Below are positions 37,531 through 48,780 of a stretch of DNA of 64,000 nt, in pieces (positions within the stretch are counted from its first letter, which is position 1; each line of letters begins with the position of its first letter). The stretch spans positions 72,454,877-72,518,876 of the forward strand of contig OY740768.1 of the NCBI GenBank assembly GCA_963513935.1, written 5' to 3'. The stretch is from Aphrophora alni (Eukaryota; Arthropoda; Insecta; Hemiptera; Aphrophoridae). The notes below the pieces were generated by a model. It was not told where the DNA came from. It ran no database searches and saw only the letters and a list, made by a program, of their open reading frames with translations. Both the position numbers and the translations under genes were made by a program.

Positions 37531-38098
37531 AGTATGCCCAATATTATGGTTCAGGAAATGGCAGAACACAAAAATGAATCTTTACCACCGTCATTGAAAT
37601 TTTGAAGATGCGTTTATGGCACAAATTAATTTATTTTAAGCCCTATTTAAATATACAAATGTTTTTTTTAAGGATGGAGTGCACGATTACTTTTAACTTT
37701 TTGGGTGGTAACTACCAAATTGAGACTGTTGGTGATGAATAACTTTCTTTGGTTTGTATTTGTATTTTGAATAAGTTTGTGTAAAGTTTTTTGATAGCTA
37801 AAAATTAAAGTGTACCTACCTTAAAAGAAAAACAGATGAAAATTTATATTTTGTCAAAATCAATAACCTACTAACTGTTTTGATAAAATTTGGCCACTAA
37901 TTACACAAACAAAACGTATTAGTTGTCATCTCTCCAAATGAACCAGTTCATAAATGTCATTCGGTAAAAACTAAAATTCGGCCATGGAGCTGTTATAGAA
38001 TTTGCAACTTAACAAAATCGATTCAGGTAAAATGTGAAGATTAATTCCCCAAACCAGTATGAAAAATTTCAAATAATAGAACTTACCGTTAAGTTCAG

Positions 38099-38100
<2 letters not shown>
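37531..38100. other. PC2 intron sequence, nothing recognised
   Basis: AT-rich intron between two mobile elements. Confidence 0.4.

Positions 38101-38143
<43 letters not shown>
38101..38143. repeat. (TA)n microsatellite
   Basis: About 42 bp of TA alternation abutting the left arm of the inverted-repeat unit that follows. Confidence 0.95.
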
Positions 38144-38146
<3 letters not shown>

Positions 38147-38623
38147 TTAAAATAAAACTGGACACACAAATGCTCACAAAAAGTACGTTTATTTATGCAA
38201 ACGCGTTTCAACTACACAGTCGCTGTTACTACAAACCTGGTATTTATACACAAACAAAATGGGCATGACCTAAACCTAAGGCGTTGACAAATGCATTGCG
38301 TCATACGTTAGTACAATATTACTGAACTAATCTTATATCTAATAATGCAATTACATTAATATAGAACTTTGTTTAGGTCATAATTCGATATTCACAATTA
38401 GCCTACATTACGGGATTTGTTAATATTGAAAGTTTCCCAAGCATCTATTGTATTTAATTTAGTAAAATTGTTCGACAACACAGTGTTCTACTTTAATGTA
38501 ATGTTTTTCAAACTCTATGTAGTTGAAAAATTGTTACTATCACTGACTTTATCGTTGAAACGCGTTTGAATAAATAAGGGCACTATTTGTAAGAATTTGT
38601 GTTCAAGTTTTATTTTATCAAAT
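38143..38623. mobile_element. Short inverted-repeat unit with GAAACGCG at both inner ends
   Basis: Left arm 38143-38212 (TTAGTTAAAATAAAACTGGA ... GCAAACGCGTTTCAAC) and right arm 38554-38623 (GTTGAAACGCGTTTGAATAA ... AAGTTTTATTTTATCAAAT) are inverted copies of about 70 bp. GAAACGCG occurs at 38557-38564 (+) and 38202-38209 (-). The same octamer follows the hammerhead-like cores at 48.3, 53.05, 54.2 and 57.6 kb. I infer a non-autonomous or collapsed Penelope-like unit. No reading frame is present in the 340-bp centre. Confidence 0.6.
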
Positions 38624-41600
38624 ATACCATCTCACAAGACAAGTTCAATATTTATTTATTACAATATGTATCCTTAAATTGATTAATGACACAATTGAAG
38701 TACGTTTGGACCTAATTTAAATATACAAATATTGTCATAATAATTTACAAAATCTACGATTACGTCAATTATTGATGTTCACTTTTTTATTGACAACTAC
38801 TGGAGATTTTTCGTAACAAATAGTTTTGAATAGCATTTCAATTGTTAATAGATGTGTGAGAAATGTTTGAGAATAATAGATGTTTATCTTTCTTGTACTA
38901 TTTATTAATAAGTTGTGTAACAGTTGTAAAAACAACTGTAAATTAATCGGATTTATAACATTGTTAAAAAATTTAGTTTCTTTGGATAATAATTTACAAC
39001 ACTCGTACAGAGAATTTTTAAAGTTAAAAGAACTTTAATTACATTAATGAAAGATAATATGACAATGTTTTTATTAAAAATACCATAGTAATATTCTTTT
39101 ATCGTCGTCAAAGAATCTATTGTGTACTTCTATTCTAAGCTATTCAAAGCTCTTACACCAATAACCCGTTACTAAAAAGTTATAGCCCTTTGTGATACAA
39201 TGTCAATACCCTTTATGTTGTTAAAGGTTCTTGTAGGGTATACTCACGTATAGTCAACCCATAATCCATCGTAAAAATTTGTGGTCTTAACCATTTACTT
39301 CTAAAACTTCCGTTTAGTGAAACATATAATTGTAGATATATAAAAACTGTTTGAACTGTGTTTTCACAATTGTATTTTTTATGTAAACAAACTGGATTTC
39401 CTATAGCTTCGAAATTTCATATTTCGAACGAAGCTAGATTCTGTTTAACCTCAAGTTGTGTCTGTAGCTTTGTGTGTTTGCTACTCAGTCATGGACAAAC
39501 ACATTTGGCAATCTTTACACAACTTAGAAATAATGATCTTTACCATTATGCGGAACGATGTATATACAAGATTGTTCTATTTTTCGTTTTAAAATTACAA
39601 CGCATCAAAACTGTTATTGTAAGATTCCAACTGATGATGGTGCTCTCACTAGGAACACAGCTCTTTGTTAAATATAACGGTGTGAACGAGTATAACGAGC
39701 AGTCTAACAACAAAACTCAAATGCAAAACAAAATTTGCACTGTTTTAAAAATTTTCTAAAGGAAGTTTATAACTAATAAAAAAAAAATCATAATTATTAC
39801 TTTTTTGATGTTTTCATTTATATCAATATAAAATATTTTCGGAACTCTTAGGGTCACTCAAATATCAAATACATTTCTATTTATAAAATCGTCACACCGT
39901 TTTGTTTCCTGTGATTTCCTCTACACTTTGATATAACATTCATGTAATTTGTATGTAATTATAATATTAACGGAAGTTGGAATATCCTACCGTTCTAACA
40001 GGGTATAGAAACACTAGTTTTAATAAATAAATTATTCGATTACCAGCCACCGAAGCTAACAGTGATAGGGTGAAGTTTCGTTTTTCATTTACTCTAATTT
40101 ATAATTTATATTCAATAATGGGTACAGGAAATATTTACTATCACTGCTGTGATCCCAATGAAGAGTAAAGTATAATCCCAAATCAAGGAGTGAACCACCC
40201 AAAAAACATTTAATTTTTATTATATTTTCTGTGAATTTCTTATGTTCAAGTTTACAGTAACCGTTCCTGTCACTTCTTTGGGTATGAGTATTGTTGTGGT
40301 TTCATGTTGTATTCTAGCAGTAGTCACTTTGGTTTAATTAGAATATTCATTGAAATGTTTTTATATTTCCAAGGAGCAAGGCTTACTTTTAACAGAATAA
40401 TTAGCTTACTTCTAAAACAAAAGAAAGCTGATAAACCATGCATGTAAGGTAAATAAGTCAAACAGATGTATCCCTTCTAAGCTAGCAGTATTACTCAGGG
40501 TAAGATACCAAAAGCATATTATACTTCTCCATTTCAAATTGTATTACTCACAATGGCAGGAGTTTTGCTTCTCATTAACTAAGAACTAAACATGACATAT
40601 TTGCTTAATTGTATAACGTAACACTCAAGAACTGTTGGTTCAGATTGTATTGTGAATTTAAATCAACAATCTATTATATTAGCGTTTGCAGTTTAGAGTT
40701 TTTATTCTCAAAGAAGTTATCTTGTACATTAATTTCTTTCCATCCTCTGTAAGATATTCTATTATCTTGTTCCTTTGAACCTTTATTTAAAAAAATAAGT
40801 AATGCTACATTTGCAGCTTAGTGCTGGATGATAAAAGTAAATTATCGACAATGGGAGGAAAATCTTTAAAAAAATATTACCAAGGCTTCAGGAAATAACT
40901 TTGATCTCTTTAACTTAAATTGAACGACAATAAGGGTGGAAATTGATTCTGATAAAAGCCATGGAGGATGGCAAGAGATAAAAATAAACTTAGTAACTTA
41001 AGAAAGCAAACGTCCTTTGTATCACTGGAAATGTTGTTCAAGAAATCTATTTTTATTGCAGTAGCTTCTATGGTATTAACAAGGTTTTATTTATTTATTG
41101 TTTTGTGTATGTTTAGCTGATTCCTGTTCTGCCATATTTGATTACCTCCCCGGAGTATAGTTATACATTATTATATTGAAGTCATTCATAATATAAAATG
41201 ACTATATTATGTAAAATAATAATAATTATTATTAAATTTCTTATTTAATAATAATATTTGTTAATGTTTTTGAACATGTAAAGTTTCAATAAATATATTT
41301 CTGAAAGCTCTTAGTTTTCTATCTATTGTAGACCATTAAATTATTAGTTCTAAAAGCTAAGAACAATCTTGCAATATTTTCAAGTCAGAAATTTTTGTCT
41401 GAACCTTCACTCTAATGGGATTTTGTTTATACATACTAATAATATACAATTCACCCAATAGTAATAATCTATAACTGGTATGAAAAAATTCTGGGTTGTC
41501 CATCCCCAAGAAGTACTTTTCTTATAGTTTTATCAATAACTGCGTTTTAACAATAAAAATGAAGATATAACCTTGTCTACCATTAAACGGAATGTTTTGT

Positions 41601-41847
41601 TTTTGTAATTCATTTGTAAAACCGTAGGTGTTCAGGATATTCGTCATTTAAAACAGTTATGTATATATTTAGAGATTTCAGCTGTAAAAACGTTATAAAC
41701 AGATATATTCAGCAAATATCTTGCTTCCAGTTCATGGGTCTGGGTTGGACGTCCATGAGTCAATCAGTCAGGCTTTTTGTATCTATATCTATATATTATA
41801 ACAAATCTTAAATATATAACTTATTATAGGCACGTTATTCGTGCCAA
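38624..41847. other. PC2 intron sequence; one unassigned 133-codon frame
   Basis: AT-rich. The frame 39358-39759 (+) is 133 codons and is rich in Phe, Cys, Leu and Gln, with no family motif. It could be chance or an old retroelement piece. Nothing else recognised. Confidence 0.4.
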
Positions 41848-43028
41848 TGTTAACAAAATAAATGACTTTGAAACGTGTAGATTTTAACATATTCTTTAAT
41901 TGAAAAATTAAATTTAAAAATCATTTACAATAAAAAATAATTATCTTTTAAACTTGATGCACTTAATAATTATACAATTAACATCTTAATCTACTACTTA
42001 TTCTAAGTACATAGATAAATACAAGTTACTTATTCTACAATGTCTTAATCTAAAATAAAGAAATAAGAGTGCATCGGAATTTTTATTTTTATTTTTTACT
42101 TTTAATTATTTTGATAAAATGCTCCGGCTAACTGAAGCCAAATAATAATTTATTATTTATTAATTTAATTTACTTTCTCTTTACGGGTTTGTTAAGTTCT
42201 TTGGTGACTATAATTAGCTTAAAATATAAAATAAAATTTGGTGGTAGCTTGTTTAATTGAAATTGGCCATTAATTTGTACATATAGACTCTGAAGTTCTA
42301 TTACAGTTCCAATGTCCCCGGTTCCTTGAACGTGGTTCCCGCGTAGACTGCCAGTAAATGGATTGGATTTGCCTTAATATGTTCGACGAATCTTCTTTTC
42401 TTTCTTCATACACTTTTATTTTCACACACTTTTGTGACGACGTTTACTTTTTAATTTATTCGATGATTATTGTTGTTCAAACACTTGTAGAACGACGCTA
42501 TTACTCACACACTTTTATAACGACGACTCTTTTTAACTTATAAACGACGATTATCTTTCAATTATACTTCGAATATTATTATTAAACACTTGTACAAATC
42601 GACGCAGCTGCTATTTAATTTCGACTGTTGATTTCGGCTAAATCATTCACAACGTTTTTCTTTTTGCTACTAAGAGAACACTTTCTCCGGAACAACCTTC
42701 TTCAATAAGCTCGGCACCAAAAAGACCTCTTGCGCTTCTCTTCTAACCTTATGTATAATTTATATTTTCAAACTTCTTTATTCCGATCCTCTGCCATCAT
42801 TGGCTTATTTTAAATCTTTTACGTTACTTTAGAAATGATGCGATTCCTTTCACTGGTCCTTTTCAAATAATTTCGGTTGAAGGCATTGAACTTTTGAATG
42901 CTTTCTTTGACTCCTTGGAGTCACTGACTGACTTTAGAATCATTTTTTCTAGCTGTCAACCATTTCAACTCTTCACAATTTATGGCCTGCCGAGCAATGA
43001 CCTTATGGGAGCCCTATATTTCGTTACA
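41848..43028 (-). mobile_element. Possible solo LTR with primer-binding-site-like end
   Basis: On the minus strand a block of 1,181 bp starts TGTAACGAAATATAGGGCTC and ends GTTAACA, immediately followed by TTGGCACGAATAACGTGCC, which has the TGG start and position expected of a primer binding site. The block is less AT-rich than its surroundings and contains irregular repeats of ACACTTNTANAACGACG (42410-42605). The expected gag/pol is absent below 41828, so it would be a solo or truncated LTR. No second LTR or target duplication was found. Confidence 0.4.
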
Positions 43029-46000
43029 TATATATATATATATATACATTGAGATGTTCATTTATATATCATATTTAAGTCCAATTAAATACTCAAAATT
43101 GATCAACTACACAATATCCAAAATTATTCAACTGAAATATACATATACATTTACTTAAAAACAGCGTTTAACACTAATAATGATGGAATATGCTAAAAAC
43201 AGTAAATAATAACGAGGTTGTGGTTTCTTTTTATTACTTATATCTTATAAATGATATTTAGACAGGATGAGAGCTGTAGTTATTATAATATATTTTTTAA
43301 ATTGAGAATATTTTCAAGAGAAGAATAAATGTTACTAATACGTTATTAAATACTAAATAACATCTTACATTACCACCCCTTTGTCTGTTAAGTAATGAAA
43401 GATTGGTTGTACGTATGTTGGACAATATACATATCAGCAAAATATCTACAAAATATCTAAAGTTAGTTGGCTAAGCCAAACAATGTACATTAGCCAACAA
43501 TAGATAAATATATATTTCTGTTATTCACGAAATGAAGGGGTTCATGACGAGATCTATCAAAGTATAGTGTTACGATAAAAGGTTTTATATTGGGAGCCCG
43601 GCGAACCTTGACTTTAAATAAGCTTTTAGAAGTGCTCTCGCCTTAACACTAGGGAGCTTCCTAGTGTCAAACTGTGTCTCGAAGAGGGATTTGATTTGAC
43701 TTGATTTTTTTTTTCCATAATAGTAGGCCTACGGTCAAATTAGGAATTGATTTCGAAAATTTCCAGAAGTGTCCGAAATAAAAACTACCCAGGGGAACTA
43801 ACTGCTAGATCTAGTTTTTGTCATCTAGACAAACCCAGCAAAAAGTCGATGTTTGAATATTTATCATTTACATAAACAATGAAATTGTTTACAATAATAC
43901 CAAAAATAATCGTACAAGTTTATAGATAGTTGGACAAAATTATTTTTACTCTTTTATTTTTCCTCGAAATAAAGCGTAAGTTATTTTTGGAGATACAGTT
44001 GTTCATGGGATGGGAAGTAAAACAATCTGAACAATTTGTGAAGTTATAAAATAAAAATAGAAGACTTCATTTTCTCTATAAATTTCCAAAGAAAATAGAT
44101 ATATTTAAAAAAAAAATTAAAAGTGACCTAAACCTTTTATATGAAAAACTTATTCTACAAATTTGAAATAATTCAGACGTATAGTTTGACTAAAGATAAT
44201 CATATTTTGTCTTTTAACAATTTGTTTACGCTTATTTTCTGGCTAATGAGCAATTTTCTCTCTTTACTTAAAAAGAAAATCGCAATTTTGTGCATGCTAG
44301 AACTTTATATATCCATGCTAATTATGTTTAAATAAAATATACTATGGTTATTTACGTGCAATATAAAATTGTACATTTGTATATTTAGTACGCATATGGT
44401 CATGATTTTGAACATTTATGAAAAAAAGTTCACAAAGTCTATTTTTCTCATCATTGGCTTGTTCTACGTTTTCTAAACACTTTTATGGATAGTATTCCAT
44501 CCGAACGGAACCTTTGTGTTAAAGATTTGTTATTGATTTCTTACTGGCTTATTTCTTAGTCTGACTCACCTTAAACATAACTAAAACTAACTTCAGAAAT
44601 TTCATTTCCGCTGCTTGCAATCTGTTTTGTCCTTAAATACCATTGTTCATATTTCACTAATATATAAGTATCTTGGAACTGTAATGATATTTTATAACAT
44701 TTAAATTGTGTCTTTCCTGGTCTTGTATTTTCATGTCTTCTTAACATAAATTTTTGAATCTTATCTCCAACATATATTTCTTTCAATTAAGATATCGTGA
44801 AGCCTGGAAAATTATTTAATTGCTCTATGACCTTATTATTTAACACAAGTTTACAACCTATATGCTGACATTTTTTAAATGAAATGGACTTTGTTTTATT
44901 AATAAAACGTCAAAATTAAAATACATAATTAATTTGTTGAGTTCAAATAATGCCTTCTGTAGTGTAACTTGAATACCTGATTTTAGGATTTCGTTATTAG
45001 TATAATATATTTGTATTATTAGAAAAGTCGTTCCATTCAAGTAATGTTTATATCAATGTTTCGTTCAAGTTAAATTTCGATTACCAACCGACGTGTATTA
45101 ATAAATGCAAGGGGAAAAAATGATAATGTCTGATAAATGGGCGAAACGACGTTTAACCCAACCAAAATAGTAGGTCTTTGAGCAGTATTAGACAAAAGAA
45201 CCTAATACAATTATTTAAAATAACCAGTCCAGTTAGGTTATCAATTAATTATAATAATTAATAATATTCAAAGTAATCAATTGCTGTTTTATTCTTATTG
45301 GATTGCATCGTCTAAATATCAGTTGAATTGAGTAGATAATGTGCAAAACTCTTGTCTCACACCTATATTGATCCCATTTTTTTTGCTATACACATATATT
45401 TGTGGCTTCACGTATTTCTTAAAAATTTTCAACGACATTAAAAGGTATTCCCTTTTGATTCATTACATTTCATAATTTATTTCTGCCAACTCTGTTGAAT
45501 GTTTAAAATAAGTGTATAAATATTATATAGGTTGAGCAGTTAAACTCTTCTTTTTTTAAAATTGCTTTTAAGTATGTAAATATGTTATAAGTGTATAATG
45601 TTATCTAAATCTCTATTATTCCTCAGGAGGAAATGTCTTGACAATATTTCATAAATGCATAGAGAACAGCAAACTTCCGTATAAAATCAAGTGAAGATTT
45701 TATGATTTATCAATAATCATATTCTCTTAGGCCCTTGTAAATTATAATATTTTTACCAAACGTTGTGGATATTGATAAAATTTCGGGTTTTGAAAGTAAT
45801 TTATAAAATAGAATAATATCTGCGCACAACTCCTGGTATTTCCCTGATGATAGTTTCTGTTGTTGAAATTATAACGAGTATTGTTACCTCACATCAAGAG
45901 GGAAGATAAACGTTATCAGACAGTATAAAGTAAAGAGGTAACTTATTGCTCCCCGTACTCCATCATGTTGTCATTTTACTCCTGTAAAGTGTCTTTAAAT

Positions 46001-47087
46001 TGATGTGGTTTCACATGACGTCAAATAACCCCCTCCGTTCCCATCGATCTTACATTACTCCTGCTTCGTTTTTATTGCACTCTTCTCGAGAATTGAAAAG
46101 TGTTTACGTGTTATTATTTTATCGTTAAATTTGTGGTAGCTCTTTAATCTATGTGGGTTTTTATACTGAGTAATAAAATTTGAGGAAAAACTTGCTTATT
46201 ATTTAAAGGCGAACAAACCTCTCGTCATCATTGCCAGATAAATAAAGTGGGAGAAAACAACCTAAAATAAAGACCCCTTACCATCGAATAGCGTTTCAGA
46301 GTCGGAAGAGAACTATAGTTAGTTTAGAAACCCCGATAGAAAAAATGAAAGGGGGATCTATCCCAAGGCTACATTAAAAAAAAGTGATCCTCTTAGGTTC
46401 CTTCGCGAGTGCCACTCCCGTACTCACTATATTGAGCCCTTGAGGATTACATTTTAAAAACACACGCTTTAATTATTTTCTAAAAAGTAAAATGGGGCAA
46501 TATAAGGTGGGATCAGTAGTTTAGGTTTACTGTCACGGAATTGATGGTTCTTTATTTTTCAAGGTCCTAGGACCACATCTAAAGTCTATCTCTCCGTTCT
46601 ACCATTTGTTTATTTTTTGTTGGTTCATCAAGCACTTTTTCAGTAACTTATCCTCCGAATGACTTCAAAACATTTTAAAATTTATTGCAATGTAAGTGTT
46701 CAATGGAATGAATAGATATTAGTCAAACTCCCTCAAGGAGATGGGAATTACAAAAGAGATAGACCAAAAATTATTAACATTTGTTTTTGTATTAATCATA
46801 CATTTTTGAAAAAAAAAATTATGAACTATCGAGTTTAAATTTTTAATATATTATTTTTAAATGGTCCTAAATAAAATTTTAAAATGTTTCAAACATTTAT
46901 TTATTAAGTGCCTTCTGTCGAAATTGTAATATTATATTCATTTAAGTTGTTAACATCGACTTCTCGTGTGTGATTGGAAAGTCATATACTGGCCATATAA
47001 ATTTGTACTTTGAACCTCTTATAACACATTTATATTATTTTAAAACATCTATCTTGCAGGAAGTAGTTACTTAGACTAGACACTCAC
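43029..47087. other. PC2 intron sequence, mostly unrecognised
   Basis: Starts with a short (TA)n run (43028-43046). A near-perfect 22-bp palindrome lies at 43646-43667. A weak GAAACGACG motif at about 45142 resembles decayed Penelope-like ends. Minus-strand frames at 44571-44786 and 44858-45040 have no motif. Confidence 0.4.
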
Positions 47088-47188
47088 TTTGCCTCCAGAG
47101 CCAAGGCGAAGACCCCCGCCGCTTCAGGAGCAGCTGCAGAAGTTCCAGAGTGAGTAGTCGTACATTTACCATACAGATCAGTCGTAGC
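47088..47188 (-). CDS. amon: PC2/amontillado exon: catalytic serine
   Basis: A 101-bp exon that begins in phase 0 and ends two bases into a codon. It encodes ATTDLYGKCTTTHSGTSAAA followed by PEAAGVFALALEA. HSGTSAAAPEAAG carries the active-site serine of the subtilisin/kexin family, Ser in SGTSAAAP. The acceptor is CAAACTAG before GCTACGACT and the donor is GTGAGTG. The trailing AA is completed by the first T of the next exon to give Asn. It is too short to stand out as an open frame and was found by reading the minus strand next to a GC-richer patch. The intron that follows is 19.5 kb and holds most of the mobile elements of the window. Confidence 0.95.
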
Positions 47189-48090
47189 CTAGTTTGATAG
47201 ACAAAAAAAAATACTAGTAGACAGAGATTATTGTATGTAGCTTAGTATATATATGTTATCAGCCATATGGAGTTTGAATTTGTGCAATAATAACATATAA
47301 AACCGCTGTTTTGTCATACAAAGTCGACTGATCAGGTGTATAGTTGTTACTTAAAACGTAAATATTAACATTGAACATAACACACAATACACAACATAAT
47401 CCAATTCTAAATAACAAATTTGAATTCAATGTGGCTACGTACTCAAGGCTCTGCTTCCAGCAGCAGACTACTAAAGATTAGGGAAGAAGGCTGTTTGGTT
47501 ACTAAATGAGGGAGTCTTCATTGTTGTATATTTAGGTTTGATATTATATCATATTAGTAATTGAGTACAACATTGATAAACCAAGCTAAATCCTAATGTC
47601 CTACATGGTAAGAACATTAGTTGAGTGTAAAAAGTGAGGTCTTTCAATTAGTAAATAAAAGTCTCAGTGCAAGATTGGTTTTAATTTGATCAATCAGTAC
47701 AACTGTAAAATATCTGGAGGGGTGTGTCACATACAGAGCCGAGTTTGAACAGTAAAACAAGAGAAACTTGAAATAGTAGTTTAAAAATTAATTATGATGA
47801 TTAACATTTGGTGGCGAAGTTGTAGGGCCACACTACCGCGCAGAGTAAGAAATGAGGAAATGGAATAAGGTAGTGAGTTGGTAGAAGTGAAATTGTTTTG
47901 TGCAAATTCGACGCTGATGCGGTTGGTAGGTTTGCAAAGCTTATATAGTTACAACCGAAGGCAGGCCACTGGCTACATTGGAAGCAGGAGAATGGATTTG
48001 TAATGGAAAGAAAAAGATGGATGTTGACATTTGGAAGAACAGAACGAAATAGCATATAGTGTGACCTGCAATATTACTCACTATAAATAA
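47189..48090. other. PC2 intron sequence, nothing recognised
   Basis: A minus-strand frame of 84 codons at 47801-48055 has no known motif and is probably chance. Confidence 0.4.
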
Positions 48091-48780
48091 ACAATTTAAA
48101 ACCTACAAGGAACTTGTTTCGTTTGTCATAGCAACGCTAATAAAAATAGTATTTCGTCCTTTGGTTGTGTCATATAGTGCTATAATTACTAGCCAGAAAT
48201 AAATGGAATATATGTACAATGTGCGTGAGTAACATTACGTTTTGTGTTTTTTCTTAAACATTTACCGTGTTTTAACACCTGACGACGGACGATAAATGTC
48301 CGAAACGCGTGTTGTGTATAGAAGATTGAAGATAACATAAAAAGGATTGCTGGCTGTAAATGACATCACAGTTAAAAATTATAAACTAGCTAAATTGTAG
48401 AAGAAATTATTCCCTGTGCTATAACACGCGAAGAAATAATATATTTTTTACAGCTTAATCTTTAGGACGTATAGAGCTAAAGTTAATAGCAGTAAATAAA
48501 TAATCTAAACTGTAGAAGAGAGTATTCCATAATGATATAATAATTACTAGCCATAAATAAATAAGTTAGTTACTAGCCATAAATGTATTAGCTAAACTGT
48601 AGAAGAAATTATTTAATGTTTCATAGATGAACAAATATCCCATTACTTATATTTAAGTTTTTAGGCTTTTATATAGTTTAGTCATAAATAAATAAAAGCT
48701 AAAATATAGAAGAAAATAACAACCCTGTAGGTCATAGCAACGCTAAGAAATCCCATTTCTTACATGTTAATCTTTGGGTT
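48090..48780. repeat. Diverged repeat cluster next to a hammerhead-like motif
   Basis: Recurrent landmarks: CATAGCAACGCTAA (48128 and 48732), AGCTAAA.TGTAGAAGA (about 48390, 48505, 48590, 48690), ACTAGCCA.AAATAAAT (48188, 48548, 48572) and TTAATCTTTAGG. Spacings of about 85-115 bp suggest decayed tandem units. The copies are too diverged and rearranged for me to define a clean monomer. Confidence 0.5.
48279..48310 (+). ncRNA. Hammerhead-ribozyme-like core
   Basis: CTGACGA (48279-48285, consensus CUGANGA), then a hairpin GGAC/GTCC with a 7-nt loop, then GAAACGCG (48302-48309). The order core box, stem II, GAAA is that of hammerhead ribozymes, and the trailing CGCGT matches the ends of Penelope-like elements seen elsewhere in this window. 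One extra C separates the box from the stem. The cleavage-site side was not resolved by eye. Confidence 0.5.

Noticed and set aside
39358..39759. 133-codon open frame
   Set aside because: No recognisable motif, no splice or family context, in an intron of PC2 on the opposite strand. Kept only as an unassigned frame.
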